Shown piece by piece: positions 21,296 through 29,960 of a stretch of 64,000 bases of DNA. Location: NCBI RefSeq assembly GCF_016195855.1, contig NZ_JACPYU010000002.1:62001-126000 (forward strand). The letters are read 5' to 3'. Under the pieces are notes generated by a model. The model saw only the letters and a list, made by a program, of their open reading frames with translations. It searched no databases and was not told where the DNA came from. The stretch comes from Aquabacterium sp. (GTDB lineage: Bacteria > Pseudomonadota > Gammaproteobacteria > Burkholderiales > Burkholderiaceae_C). Within the stretch, counting starts at the first letter, position 1, and every line of letters starts with the position of its first letter. The translations under genes were made by a program, and so were the position numbers.

Positions 21296-22135
21296 TCAAA
21301 CGCCCAGGCGCTGGCAAATGGCCAGCACGGTCGCCGACTGGTTCATCGTGTAGAAGTGCAGCCCAGGCACGCCAGCGGCACGCAACTGCTCGCACAAGGC
21401 GGTGACCACGTCCAGCCCGAAAGCCTGGATCGAGGCCTTGTCGTCCCCGAAGCCTTCCAGGCGGGTGCGGATCCAGCGCGGGATCTCGGCGCCGCAAGCG
21501 TCGGAAAAACGCATGAGCTGGGTCGAGTTGGTGATGGGCATGATGCCGGGGATCACCGGGATGGTGGCGCCCGCGGCGGTCGCGTCGTCCACAAAGCGAA
21601 AGTAGGCGTCCGCGTTGAAGAAGTACTGCGTCAGGGCCACGTCGGCACCGGCCTTGACCTTGGTGACGTAGGCCTGCAGGTCGGCCTGCGGGTTGCGAGC
21701 CTGGGGGTGCATCTCCGGGTAGGCGCCCACTTCGATGTGGAAGTGCGAGCCCGTTTCTTCGCGGATGAAGGCCACCAGTTCGCTGGCATAGCGGAACTCG
21801 CCAAAACCGCCGTAGCCGCTGGGCAGGTCGCCGCGCAGCGCTACCAGGCGCTTGATGCCATCGGCCTTGAACTGCGCCAGTTGCTCGCGCACCGAGGCCT
21901 TGCTGGCGCCGATGCACGAGAAGTGTGGCGCGGCGTCAAAGCCTTCGCTCAGGATGGCGCGCACGGCCTGGATGGTGCCGTCCTGGGTGGAGCCGCCGGC
22001 ACCGTAGGTCACCGAGCAGTACTCGGGCTTGAGCGGGTAGAGCTGCTGGCGCACGGCGGCCAGCTTGTCCACGCCCTCGGGGGTCTTGGGCGGGAAGAAC
22101 TCCAGGCTGATGGGCAGACGCGTAGAGGTCGTCAT
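21296..22135 (-). CDS. metF: 5,10-methylenetetrahydrofolate reductase
   Basis: A 279-residue TIM-barrel flavoenzyme that reduces methylene-THF to methyl-THF for methionine synthesis. Motifs: SLEFFPPKTPEG with the catalytic Glu, CSVTYGAGGSTQDGT, HFSCIGASKA, RLVALRGDLPSGYG, EVGAYPEMHPQA, GADVALTQYFFNADAYFRF and IPVIPGIMPITN, all intact, with length as in E. coli MetF. It is the third gene after ahcY and tlyA on the minus strand, so transcription probably starts at the SAH-riboswitch-controlled promoter, consistent with ahcY-metF coupling known in Betaproteobacteria. A separate promoter cannot be excluded because ahcY and tlyA are about 190 bases apart. Confidence 0.96.
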   Translation of the reverse strand: MTTSTRLPISLEFFPPKTPEGVDKLAAVRQQLYPLKPEYCSVTYGAGGSTQDGTIQAVRAILSEGFDAAPHFSCIGASKASVREQLAQFKADGIKRLVALRGDLPSGYGGFGEFRYASELVAFIREETGSHFHIEVGAYPEMHPQARNPQADLQAYVTKVKAGADVALTQYFFNADAYFRFVDDATAAGATIPVIPGIMPITNSTQLMRFSDACGAEIPRWIRTRLEGFGDDKASIQAFGLDVVTALCEQLRAAGVPGLHFYTMNQSATVLAICQRLGV

Positions 22136-22177
22136 GAGGCAGAGCTTTCAGTATCGGGTCGGGCTGCGGGCCGGCAA

Positions 22178-22969
22178 TCACGCCGCCTTGCGCGCCCGAA
22201 CGAAGAATTCACGGTTGCCGTCGCCACCGGCGATCGGGCTATTGAAGTAGGCACTCACTTTCAAGCCAAGGTCCTTGCAGGCTTGGCGAATGCGGGCTTC
22301 CACCTCCGGGTAGCTGGCCGGATCCTTGACCAGACCGCGCTTGCCGATGTGCTCGGGCTGCAGCTCGAACTGCGGCTTGACCAGCATGAGCATCTCGCCG
22401 CCCTCGGCCAGGAAAGGCACCAGAGCGGGCAACACCAGGGTCATCGAGATGAAGGACAGGTCGCCCACGATGAAGTCAAAACCGCCTTCGGGCGCCGCTT
22501 CACCCAGGTCTTCTGCCGTGAGGTGACGGGCGTTGACGCCCTCGATCACGGTGACCTGCGGGTGCTCGGCGATGCTGTGGTGCACCTGGCCATGGCCCAC
22601 ATCCACCCCCACCACGCTGGCCGCACCATGCGACAGCAGCACCTCGGTGAAGCCACCGGTGCTCTGGCCGATGTCCAGGCAAAGCTTGTCCTTCAGATCG
22701 ACCGGGTGCTTGCAGAACGCGCAATGCTTGAGCGCGCCTTCCAGCTTCAGGCCGGCGCGGGACACCCAGCGGGTTTCCGAGTCGTCCGTCACCTGGAATT
22801 CGCTCTCGATGGGCAACTGCTCGCCCGCCTTGCGCACGGTGGTCCAGCCCTTGGGGCCGCTCCACTGCACGGCGCCCTGTTCGACCAAGCGCTGGGCAGC
22901 CGAGCGCGTGGGCGCCAGGCCTTTTTCCAGAATGAGTTGATCGGCGCGGGCGAGGAGGATGTTGGTCAT
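22178..22969 (-). CDS. tlyA: TlyA-family S4-domain rRNA 2'-O-methyltransferase
   Basis: A 263-residue protein with an N-terminal S4 RNA-binding domain (about 3-60: RADQLILEKGLAPTRSAAQRL) and a C-terminal FtsJ-like methyltransferase (about 80-260) with VSRAGLKLEGAL, LDIGQSTGGFTEVLL (SAM-binding glycine loop), VGVDVGHGQVH, FDFIVGDLSFISM and LMLVKPQFELQ. TlyA methylates 16S and 23S rRNA ribose groups and is often mislabelled hemolysin A. The ATG at 22967-22969 fits the family N-terminus; a 19-residue upstream extension looks non-coding. It lies between ahcY and metF, so a SAM-consuming enzyme is probably co-expressed with the enzymes that recycle the SAH it makes. Confidence 0.92.
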   Translation of the reverse strand: MTNILLARADQLILEKGLAPTRSAAQRLVEQGAVQWSGPKGWTTVRKAGEQLPIESEFQVTDDSETRWVSRAGLKLEGALKHCAFCKHPVDLKDKLCLDIGQSTGGFTEVLLSHGAASVVGVDVGHGQVHHSIAEHPQVTVIEGVNARHLTAEDLGEAAPEGGFDFIVGDLSFISMTLVLPALVPFLAEGGEMLMLVKPQFELQPEHIGKRGLVKDPASYPEVEARIRQACKDLGLKVSAYFNSPIAGGDGNREFFVRARKAA

Positions 22970-23128
22970 GTGCGAGAAGTAGCAAAAAAAGTCCGCGCGA
23001 AGCGAACAGGCCTTCAGCCAAGGCACTGGACGCCGCGCACCCCCGGCACGCCCGAAGGAGCGCCACCAAAGGTGCGCGACAGATCCAGCGACCGCCGCGG
23101 ATCCGGCTCAGCCGGTCCGCCAGCGGTG

Positions 23129-23161
23129 CCCCCTGGGGGGCGGCCGCAGGCCGTAGGGGGG
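23129..23161 (-). repeat. Imperfect palindrome between ahcY and tlyA
   Basis: CCCCCT (23129-23134) and AGGGGG (23155-23160) flank a GC-rich core containing CGGCCGCAGGCCG. It directly follows the ahcY stop on the minus strand and could be a transcript-end hairpin or one of the GC-rich intergenic repeats common in Burkholderiales. No T tract is present. The rest of 22970-23128 shows no gene. Confidence 0.5.
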
Positions 23162-23162
23162 A

Positions 23163-24611
23163 TCAATAACGATACGTGTCGGGCTTGTAAGGACCGTTCT
23201 TGGGCACGCCAATGTAGGCAGCCTGCTCTTCGGTCAGCTCGGTCAGCTGGGCGTTGAGCGTGGTCAGTTGCAGGCGGGCGACCTTTTCGTCCAGGTGCTT
23301 GGGCAGCACGTAGACCTTGCCGTTGTCATAAGAGTCGCTGTGGGCGAACAGCTCGATCTGGGCAATGGTCTGGTTGGCGAAGCTCGACGACATCACATAG
23401 CTGGGGTGGCCCGTGCCGCAGCCCAGGTTCACCAGGCGGCCCTTGGCCAGCATGATAATGCGCTTGCCGTCCTTGAAGATGACGTGGTCGACTTGCGGCT
23501 TGATCTCTTCCCACTCGCAGTTCTGCTCCAGCTTGGCGACCTGGATTTCGTTGTCGAAGTGGCCGATGTTGCAGACGATGGCGTTGTTCTTCATCGCGGC
23601 CATGTGCTCATAGGTGATCACGTCGCGGTTGCCGGTCGTGGTCACGAAGATGTCGGCCTTGTCGGCAGCCCAGTCCATCGTGACGACGCGGTAGCCTTCC
23701 ATGGCGGCTTGCAGGGCGTTGATCGGGTCGATCTCGGTCACCCAGACTTGGGCGCTCAGAGCGCGCAAGGCTTGTGCGGAGCCCTTGCCCACGTCACCAT
23801 AACCAGCGACCACAGCGACCTTGCCAGCGACCATCACGTCGGTGGCGCGCTTGATGCCGTCCACCAGGGATTCGCGGCAGCCGTACAGGTTGTCGAACTT
23901 GGACTTGGTGACCGAGTCATTCACGTTGATGGCGCGGAACAGCAGGGTGCCCTTCGCGCTCATTTCATTGAGGCGGTGCACGCCGGTCGTGGTTTCTTCG
24001 GTCACGCCGATGATCTGGGCAGCCTTGCGGGTGTACCAGGTGCTGTCCACGGCCAGCTTGGCCTTGATGGAGGCGTAGAGGATGCGCTCTTCTTCGCTGG
24101 TGGGGTTGTTCAAGACGCTGATGTCCTTCTCGGCGCGCTTGCCCAGGTGCATCAGCAGCGTGGCGTCACCACCGTCGTCCAGGATCATGTTGGGGCCTTC
24201 GCCCTCCGTGCCCTTGGCGCCGAAGTCGAAGATGCGGTGGGTGTAGTCCCAGTAGTCTTCCAGCGACTCGCCCTTGTAGGCGAACACGGGGGTGCCGGCT
24301 TCCACCAGGGCGGCGGCGGCGTGGTCTTGCGTCGAGAAGATGTTGCACGAAGCCCAGCGCACATCGGCGCCCAGGGCTTGCAGCGTTTCAACCAGCACGG
24401 CGGTCTGGATGGTCATGTGCAGCGAACCGGTGATGCGCGCGCCCTTGAGGATCTGCTTGGCGGCGTATTCGGTGCGAATGGCCATCAGCGCGGGCATTTC
24501 GCTTTCAGCGATCTTGATTTCCTTGCGGCCCCAGGCGGCAAGCGACATGTCGGCGACGACGCATTCGACGCCTTTGTATTCGGTGATCAGTTTGTTGGTA
24601 ACAGCGGTCAT
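23163..24611 (-). CDS. ahcY: S-adenosylhomocysteine hydrolase
   Basis: A 482-residue cytosolic NAD-dependent enzyme that splits S-adenosylhomocysteine into adenosine and homocysteine. Recognisable parts are [41 protein letters not shown] (catalytic region), [31 protein letters not shown], the NAD site [16 protein letters not shown], and the C-terminal KPDTYRY whose Lys and Tyr contact NAD of the partner subunit. The roughly 40-residue insertion typical of proteobacterial AhcY is present. AGGAG sits seven bases before the ATG. A SAH riboswitch lies 85-169 bases upstream. SAH is a strong inhibitor of methyltransferases, so induction by its own substrate is logical. Confidence 0.97.
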   Translation of the reverse strand: MTAVTNKLITEYKGVECVVADMSLAAWGRKEIKIAESEMPALMAIRTEYAAKQILKGARITGSLHMTIQTAVLVETLQALGADVRWASCNIFSTQDHAAAALVEAGTPVFAYKGESLEDYWDYTHRIFDFGAKGTEGEGPNMILDDGGDATLLMHLGKRAEKDISVLNNPTSEEERILYASIKAKLAVDSTWYTRKAAQIIGVTEETTTGVHRLNEMSAKGTLLFRAINVNDSVTKSKFDNLYGCRESLVDGIKRATDVMVAGKVAVVAGYGDVGKGSAQALRALSAQVWVTEIDPINALQAAMEGYRVVTMDWAADKADIFVTTTGNRDVITYEHMAAMKNNAIVCNIGHFDNEIQVAKLEQNCEWEEIKPQVDHVIFKDGKRIIMLAKGRLVNLGCGTGHPSYVMSSSFANQTIAQIELFAHSDSYDNGKVYVLPKHLDEKVARLQLTTLNAQLTELTEEQAAYIGVPKNGPYKPDTYRY

Positions 24612-24695
24612 GGAGAGCTCCTAAGGGTTCAGAAGCCGCCGTGCGCTACCGGGGGGAACGTGAAAGATACAACTCACCCAGCGGGACACATGCGG

Positions 24696-24780
24696 GTGAG
24701 CGCGGTTGCAAATAACGGGTCTTTCGAGCCTGGGGCCCGCGCCTGACCGACAGGGGGACCTTGCAACGCTCCTCGAAAGC
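24696..24780 (-). ncRNA. S-adenosylhomocysteine (SAH) riboswitch
   Basis: Read on the minus strand this leader matches the SAH riboswitch consensus: CGAGGAGCGTTGCAAGG, then a variable hairpin, then CCAGGCTCG that pairs with the first CGAG segment, and finally AACCGCGCTCAC whose GCGCTC region forms the pseudoknot-side pairing with the GAGCG core. It lies between a good promoter and ahcY. In the characterised betaproteobacterial examples SAH binding turns expression on. The conserved core and its position before ahcY make this assignment firm although no covariance model was run. Confidence 0.88.
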
Positions 24781-24786
24781 CTGCGC

Positions 24787-24814
24787 AGTATAAATGTTTC
24801 AGGCTTCGTGTCCA
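24787..24814 (-). promoter_or_regulatory. Sigma-70 promoter of the ahcY leader
   Basis: On the minus strand TGGACA (RC of 24809-24814, five of six to consensus) and TATACT (RC of 24787-24792) are 16 bases apart. Transcription would start about where the riboswitch begins. The -35 overlaps the last codons of the upstream cyclase gene. Confidence 0.65.
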
Positions 24815-25872
24815 GCCAGAATCACACGATTGCGACCGGCCTTTTTGCCTTTATAGAGGGCCTGGTCGGCGCGTGCCAGGGCCTGCTCGATGCTTTCCCC
24901 CGGGGTCAGCAGGCTCACCCCCAGCGTGATACTGATGGGCACCAGCTGGTGCTGGTGGACCAGGTCGATCTGGGCAATGGCCTCGCGCACGCGCTCGGAT
25001 ACCCGCATGGCTTCTTCCTCGTCGGTCGAGGGCAGCAGCATCAGGAACTCTTCGCCGCCCCAGCGGGCCACGTGGTCCACCTCGCGCACGCCTTCACGCA
25101 GGGCCTGGGCCACGGCCTTGAGGGCGGTGTCGCCGGTCTCGTGCCCATGGACGTCGTTGATGCGCTTGAAGTGGTCGACATCACCCAGCACCAGGGCCAG
25201 AGGGCGGCCGCCGCGCTCGAACACGGCCGCTTCGTGCTGGGCCACTTCCATGGCAAAGCGCCGGTTCTGCAACTGGGTCAGGGGGTCGGTGCAGGCCTGA
25301 TGGCGCAGGCTGGCCTCGGCATTGGCCACCAGGCGGTAGTAGGCCGTGGCCAGCATCGCCAGGATGACGAGGGTGCTGGCCTGGTTGAAGTAGTGCAGGC
25401 CCTGCAGCATGGGTGGAGGAATCACGTCCAGCGGCGTGGCATTGCGAAAGATGAAATCAAGGGCCATGTACAACACCCCGACGGCGGTCGCCACCACGGC
25501 CTTGAACCAACTTGCGTGAAAGTTGCTGAGGATGGTCACCGGCATGATGAGGATGATGTAGTAGTGAAAGCCGCTGTCCCAGCCAATGACGGCCACGGCC
25601 AGGATGCCGTGCAGCAGGATCTCACCGACGATCAGCACCATGGCGATCATGTGCCGCCCGTTCTGAATCAACAGCGCCGACAGCACGTACACCAGCACGC
25701 TGGCCACATTGGCGCGCGCCATCCAGGGCACGCCCACCGAGTCGAACAGGAAGATGAAGCTCAGGTGGGCCACCGCCGCGATGACCGTGACAAGGGTCAG
25801 CAAGCCCAGGAAGACACCGGTCGTGTTGGTGCCGCCTTGCAAGGTCTTGACGAGGTCCTGGATGTACTTCAC
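24799..25872 (-). CDS. Membrane diguanylate cyclase (GGDEF) with intact I-site
   Basis: About 357 residues. Six hydrophobic helices occupy roughly 20-185 (for example VFLGLLTLVTVIAAVAHLSF and FHYYIILIMPVTIL); the GGDEF domain follows at about 200-350 with DVDHFKRINDVHGHE and RWGGEEF. The I-site reads REVD immediately before, so c-di-GMP feedback inhibition is likely, unlike the two cyclases at the left of the window. The start is uncertain: GTG at 25870-25872 (VKYIQDL) is used because no ATG lies between it and the mltA stop; an ATG at 26031 would overlap mltA by 76 bases and add a poorly conserved, Gln/Arg-rich segment. Its 3' end carries the -35 box of the ahcY promoter. Confidence 0.85.
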   Translation of the reverse strand: MKYIQDLVKTLQGGTNTTGVFLGLLTLVTVIAAVAHLSFIFLFDSVGVPWMARANVASVLVYVLSALLIQNGRHMIAMVLIVGEILLHGILAVAVIGWDSGFHYYIILIMPVTILSNFHASWFKAVVATAVGVLYMALDFIFRNATPLDVIPPPMLQGLHYFNQASTLVILAMLATAYYRLVANAEASLRHQACTDPLTQLQNRRFAMEVAQHEAAVFERGGRPLALVLGDVDHFKRINDVHGHETGDTALKAVAQALREGVREVDHVARWGGEEFLMLLPSTDEEEAMRVSERVREAIAQIDLVHQHQLVPISITLGVSLLTPGESIEQALARADQALYKGKKAGRNRVILAGHEA

Positions 25873-25955
25873 TGAAACGCCCGGCCGCAGCCCGAAGAGG
25901 TGATATCGGGTTTTATCGGCAGGCGAAATGGCGACTTGAGGCGGTCGCCCGTGCT

Positions 25956-27887
25956 TCAGCGGGGGCTGTTGCTGCCGTCGGTGCTGCCCGGGCTGGCGCT
26001 GTCGCAGAAGGCCTCGTCGTCGATCAGGCATTCACGCTGCTCGTCGGCGGGCTTGCCGCCCCGGGTGACAAGCTTGCTCGACAAGAGCGATTCGACTTCG
26101 GCATGGGGCACCAGCACCCACATGCGCCCTTTGTGCTTGGTGCGGCGGGCCTGTTTGCCGGCATCGGCGCCAAAACCCCAGAAGTAGTCGGCGCGCACGG
26201 CCCCCCGGATGGCCCCGCCCGTGTCCTGCGCGAACATCAGGCGCTGCATCTGGGGTTGGCGGCGGTCACCACCAGAGGCATCCAGGAACACGGGGTAGCC
26301 CAGGGGCAACACGCGCGGGTCCACGGCCAGGGAACGGCCGGCCGTGAGCGGCACGCCCAGTGCCCCCACCGGGCCGGCTTGCGTGGACTGGTCGGGCGCG
26401 GTGCGGAAGAACACATAACTGGGGTCGCTGTCGAGCGCACGGCTGCGCTGCTGGAGCTGCCTGGTGGGCAGCGCACTGGCGCTTGGCACGGTCGGCAGGC
26501 TGGACTTGCCCGCCTTGGCCTGGGGCGGGCGGCCCTTGTTGCTTTGCGCCTGGGTCAGCAGGTCGTCCACCAGTTGCTGGGAGCCGCCGGCCGGCCTGGA
26601 GGTGGCGGGCGCAGGCGCGACCGTAGCTGGCGTGCCCGGTGCGCCCGGCGTACCCAAGGCCTTGGATCGGGCCACCGGTTTGGGCACGGCCTTTTGCGAG
26701 CCGGGTGGCGGCAACAAGGCATCGACGGTGTCGGTCACCGCGGCGTCGGCCGGCGCCGGGGCGGCTTTGCGGGCACCACGGGTCAAAGGCTCATCGGGCG
26801 TGGCCGTGGATGTGAGGGCATCGGGCTCGCTCGCGCCAGCGGTATCGGCAGGGGTGGCAGCCGCATCGGCCAGGTCGAAATGCTCGATCTCGTCAGTGGT
26901 GTCCGGGCTGCCATCGGCACGGGCCCCACGGGTCTGCACCCGTTCGTTGCCGGCGGCCGACAGCTGCATGGGCTTGAAGGGGTGGCCGTTCTGATCGGCA
27001 TAAGCCAGGCGCAGGATGCTGCCGTCGGCCATGCGGATGCGGCCCGCGCCCTGGATCTGCATGGCGTACAAGGCGATGGGGTCGTCCACCCAGGCCAGCA
27101 CGGGGGCATCCAGTGCGGCACTGCGGTTGATGTCGCTGCGGGTGTAGTACGGCAGGCCTTCATTGCCTTGCACGCGCACACGCAGGCGGCGGTCCAGGGT
27201 GTCGAGCGTGAAGGTGCGCAGGTCCACGGCGATGGCACCGGGCTGGCCGGCCTGGGTCCGGCTCAGCAGGCGGCCATTGGCGCGCACATAGGTCACGCCC
27301 TTGCGTTGACTGGCCGGCACGGCCTTCCAGTCCAGGAAGTAAAGGTCATTGGGCACGCCATACACGGGCACGGCGAACTGGGCATCACGCTGGGCCCTGC
27401 CCTGCAGCAAGGGCTCGTAGTAGCCGGTGATCTCGCCTTCACGCGTGCGGTCGGTGTTCTGCACGGTCAGCAAGGTGAACTCGCGCTCCATGAACTGGCG
27501 GCCAGCCTTGGGGTCCTTGATGGTCTTGACCTTGGCACACAGCGGCTTCCAGCTGGGCTTGCGCTCCAACGCCTTGCAGGACTCCTTGAAGGCCGCCCAG
27601 GCTTCGCCCAGGTTGTCTTGCTGCCAGCCCGGCAGGGTGTCGAAGGCACTGATCTTGAACAGCGCGTGTTTGGTGGCGATGCCCTGGCCTTCAGGGCGCG
27701 TCGGGCCGGGCATGGCATCGGCCTGCGCGTCCCCAGCCGTGTCAGGCTGGGCTGCCCCGCCTTGATCGACCTTGGCGGGGCCACTGGCACAGCCCGCCAG
27801 CGCCAGCAACAAAGCGGCCACGGCCAGCAGACCGGACCGGGGCAGAGAGGGTGTCAGGGGGGGCGGGTTGCGCAACATGCACCGCAT
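25956..27887 (-). CDS. mltA: Membrane-bound lytic murein transglycosylase A with a large low-complexity insertion
   Basis: A 643-residue lipoprotein (lipobox LAGC, Cys33). MltA cleaves peptidoglycan glycan strands from the outer membrane. The first part of the family (about 75-310: GYYEPLLQG, VRANGRLLSRTQAG, YYTRSDI, AMQIQGAGRI) is normal, and the C-terminal part (about 485-600) has SYVFFRT, GVPLTAGRSLAVD, DTGGAIRG and ADYFWGFG with the likely catalytic Asp567. Between them lies about 170 residues rich in Ala, Pro, Thr and Asp, where normal MltA has only some 50, so the protein is nearly twice the usual 365 residues. ATG at 27887 is preferred; the longest frame would begin with TTG. It is divergent from tssJ. 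Confidence 0.9.
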   Translation of the reverse strand: MRCMLRNPPPLTPSLPRSGLLAVAALLLALAGCASGPAKVDQGGAAQPDTAGDAQADAMPGPTRPEGQGIATKHALFKISAFDTLPGWQQDNLGEAWAAFKESCKALERKPSWKPLCAKVKTIKDPKAGRQFMEREFTLLTVQNTDRTREGEITGYYEPLLQGRAQRDAQFAVPVYGVPNDLYFLDWKAVPASQRKGVTYVRANGRLLSRTQAGQPGAIAVDLRTFTLDTLDRRLRVRVQGNEGLPYYTRSDINRSAALDAPVLAWVDDPIALYAMQIQGAGRIRMADGSILRLAYADQNGHPFKPMQLSAAGNERVQTRGARADGSPDTTDEIEHFDLADAAATPADTAGASEPDALTSTATPDEPLTRGARKAAPAPADAAVTDTVDALLPPPGSQKAVPKPVARSKALGTPGAPGTPATVAPAPATSRPAGGSQQLVDDLLTQAQSNKGRPPQAKAGKSSLPTVPSASALPTRQLQQRSRALDSDPSYVFFRTAPDQSTQAGPVGALGVPLTAGRSLAVDPRVLPLGYPVFLDASGGDRRQPQMQRLMFAQDTGGAIRGAVRADYFWGFGADAGKQARRTKHKGRMWVLVPHAEVESLLSSKLVTRGGKPADEQRECLIDDEAFCDSASPGSTDGSNSPR

Positions 27888-27915
27888 CTTGAAACCCCGT
27901 TCACGCCGCGGCAAC

Positions 27916-27953
27916 TGACCTTGGTCAAAACGCCCGGCTTGTTACCTAAGTCA
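27916..27953. promoter_or_regulatory. Paired TNAC-N4-GTCA sites between mltA and tssJ
   Basis: TGACCTTGGTCA (27916-27927), a near-perfect dyad with arms TGACC/GGTCA, is followed 26 bases later by TTACCTAAGTCA (27942-27953). The 14-mer CTGACCTTGGTCAA recurs exactly in the tagH/caspase intergenic region, again followed by a TNACC-type site. Likely operators for a dimeric regulator; identity unknown. Confidence 0.5.
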
Positions 27954-28025
27954 CCGCGTCTCGCACGGGGGCGCCGCTATTCTCGACCGCTACTCCTTCA
28001 TATGGTCACCTACCCCTCGTCTGGC

Positions 28026-28523
28026 ATGCGCTTTCATCTGCCCTCACTCCCCCGCTGCTTGTCTGCTGCCGTGATCGGCGTGATGCTGGCGGGTTGCGCT
28101 GACGTCCCCATCCCCTTCATGAAGCCGGACCCCACCGTGGTCGAGGCCAAGGTGGTGGCCTCGCCTCAGGCCAACCCGGATACCCGCAAGCGCCCGTCGC
28201 CCGTGGTCGTGCGCGTGTACGAGCTCAAGAGCCGCACGCAATTCGATTCGGCGGACTTCATCTCGCTGTACGAGCGTGACAAGGACGTGCTGGGCAGCGA
28301 CTTGGTCGTGCGTGATGAGTTCGTGCTCAAGCCCGGCGAGACCAAGGACGTCAACCGCAAGACGCAGCCCGATACCAAGTTCCTGGCCGTGCTGGTGGGC
28401 TTCCGTGACCTGGAGAAGTCCCGCTCGCGCGCCATCGCGGCGGTCGAGGCCAACAAGACCAACCGCTGGGTGATCAAGATCGAGCCGCTGACGGTGGCCA
28501 TCCTGCCCGCCCCGGCGAAGTGA
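28026..28523 (+). CDS. tssJ: T6SS outer-membrane lipoprotein TssJ
   Basis: A 165-residue lipoprotein: signal peptide with lipobox MLAGC (Cys24), then a small beta-sandwich. Family-typical segments are VVVRVYELKSRTQFDSADFISLYE, LGSDLVVRDEFVLKPGE and FLAVLVGFRDLEKSRSRAI. TssJ anchors the trans-envelope TssJLM complex to the outer membrane and contacts the periplasmic tail of TssM. It is followed after 40 bases by tssK and then tssL-tssM, the usual Burkholderiales order. ATG at 28026 gives a normal signal peptide; an in-frame ATG at 28002 adds eight residues and cannot be excluded because neither has a clear ribosome site. Confidence 0.92.
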   Translation: MRFHLPSLPRCLSAAVIGVMLAGCADVPIPFMKPDPTVVEAKVVASPQANPDTRKRPSPVVVRVYELKSRTQFDSADFISLYERDKDVLGSDLVVRDEFVLKPGETKDVNRKTQPDTKFLAVLVGFRDLEKSRSRAIAAVEANKTNRWVIKIEPLTVAILPAPAK

Positions 28524-28563
28524 AGCACCAAGTGAAGCCCTCCAAGCAATACAAGGCAAATAC

Positions 28564-29904
28564 ATGAGCTGGCGCAATAAAGTCGTCTGGTCGCAGGGCA
28601 TGTTCCTGCAGCCGCACCATTTCCAGCAGGAAGCCCGCTACACCGAGCGCCTGATCGACAGCCGCGTGCGCGCCCTGTCGCCCTTCGCCTGGGGCTTCAC
28701 CGAGCTGCAGCTTGACGACAGCCTGCTGGCCCTGGGCCGACTGGGCATCGCCCGCGCCAGCGGCGTCTGGCCGGACGGCACGCCCTTTGCCATTCCCCAG
28801 CTGGACCCGGCCCCCGCGCCGCTGGACATCCCGTCTGATCTGAAAAACGAGATCGTCTACCTGGCCCTGCCCGTGCAGCGCGAAGGTCTCAATGAAGCCG
28901 ACTTTGGCGGCGACGCCGGTGTGGGTGATGAGCTGGCCCGTTTCGAGGCCTTGATCGAAGGCGTGCGCGACAACACCGACGCCACCGCCGAGCCCGAAGA
29001 GATCCAGACCGGCCGCCTGCGCCTGCGCCTGCTGCGCGCCAAGGAGCTGACCGATGCCTACACCGTGCTGGGCTGCGCCCTGGTGGCCGAGCGCCGCAGC
29101 GACAACGCCCTGCTGCTGGACCGCGGCTACATCCCGCCGCAAGTGGTGTGCGATGCCAGCGGGCAGCTCTCATCCAGCCTGACGCTGCTGCATGGCCTGG
29201 TGCGCCAGCGCTCGCATGCCCTGGCCGGCAAGATGGGCCAGCTGGGGCACGGCGTCTCGGAAGTGGCGCAGTTCCTGCGCCTGCAACTGCTCAACCGCCA
29301 TGAGCCGCTGCTGCGCCAGTTCGCCAGCGCGCCCAATGTGCACCCGCAGGACCTCTTCCATGTCTGCCTGCAACTGGCTGGCGAGCTGTCGACCTTCCAC
29401 ACGGCCGCGCGCCGCTCGCCCGACTTCCCGCTCTACAAGCACGATGACCTGCGCGGCTGCTTCACGCCCGTGTTCGAGGCCATCCGCGACATGCTCTCGG
29501 CCGTCGAGGAAGACAACGCCGTGCAGATCGAGCTGGTGGACCGCAAGTTCGGTGTGCGCACCGCCGTCGTGCCCGACCTGGAGATGGTGCGAACCGCCAC
29601 CTTCGTGCTGGCCGTCAACGCCCAGATCCCCGGCGAGCAGCTGCGCACGCGCTTCCCGGCGCAGACCAAGGTCGGCCCGGTGGAGAGCATCAAGGAGCTC
29701 GTCAACTTCAACCTGGCCGGCATCACGCTGCGTGCGCTGCCTGTGGCGCCGCGCCAGCTGCCCTTCCATGCCGGCTTCTTCTACTTCGAACTGGAGCGCG
29801 GCGGCGAGCTGTGGCAGAAGTTCGAAGCCAGCGGCAACCTGGCCCTGCATGTGGCCGGCGACTTCCCCGGCCTGGAGCTGGCCCTGTGGGCCATCCGTCG
29901 CTGA
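28564..29904 (+). CDS. tssK: T6SS baseplate subunit TssK
   Basis: A 446-residue cytosolic protein of normal TssK length. The N-terminus KVVWSQGMFLQPHHFQQEAR is diagnostic of the family; further matches are LSPFAWGF, LDIPSDLKNEIVYLALP, LLHGLVRQRSHALAGKMG, and the C-terminal SIKELVNFNLAGITLRALP and RQLPFHAGFFYFELE. TssK trimers connect the TssFG wedges of the baseplate to the TssJLM membrane complex by their head domain, and their shoulder is related to phage receptor-binding proteins. It sits between tssJ and tssL. No anomaly is visible. Confidence 0.96.
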   Translation: MSWRNKVVWSQGMFLQPHHFQQEARYTERLIDSRVRALSPFAWGFTELQLDDSLLALGRLGIARASGVWPDGTPFAIPQLDPAPAPLDIPSDLKNEIVYLALPVQREGLNEADFGGDAGVGDELARFEALIEGVRDNTDATAEPEEIQTGRLRLRLLRAKELTDAYTVLGCALVAERRSDNALLLDRGYIPPQVVCDASGQLSSSLTLLHGLVRQRSHALAGKMGQLGHGVSEVAQFLRLQLLNRHEPLLRQFASAPNVHPQDLFHVCLQLAGELSTFHTAARRSPDFPLYKHDDLRGCFTPVFEAIRDMLSAVEEDNAVQIELVDRKFGVRTAVVPDLEMVRTATFVLAVNAQIPGEQLRTRFPAQTKVGPVESIKELVNFNLAGITLRALPVAPRQLPFHAGFFYFELERGGELWQKFEASGNLALHVAGDFPGLELALWAIRR

Positions 29905-29960
29905 CAGGCCGCTGACACGCCACGGATAAGCCGCTGACCTGACGCCATTGAAAGACCGGC

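Noticed and set aside
22178-22969. TlyA as a hemolysin
   Set aside because: The S4 plus FtsJ-type methyltransferase architecture supports rRNA methylation; the hemolysin label is historical.
26103-28025. Plus-strand open frame opposite mltA that runs in frame into tssJ
   Set aside because: The sequence is compositionally an antisense shadow of mltA. The lipoprotein signal of TssJ starts only at 28026, so the upstream part is not coding.
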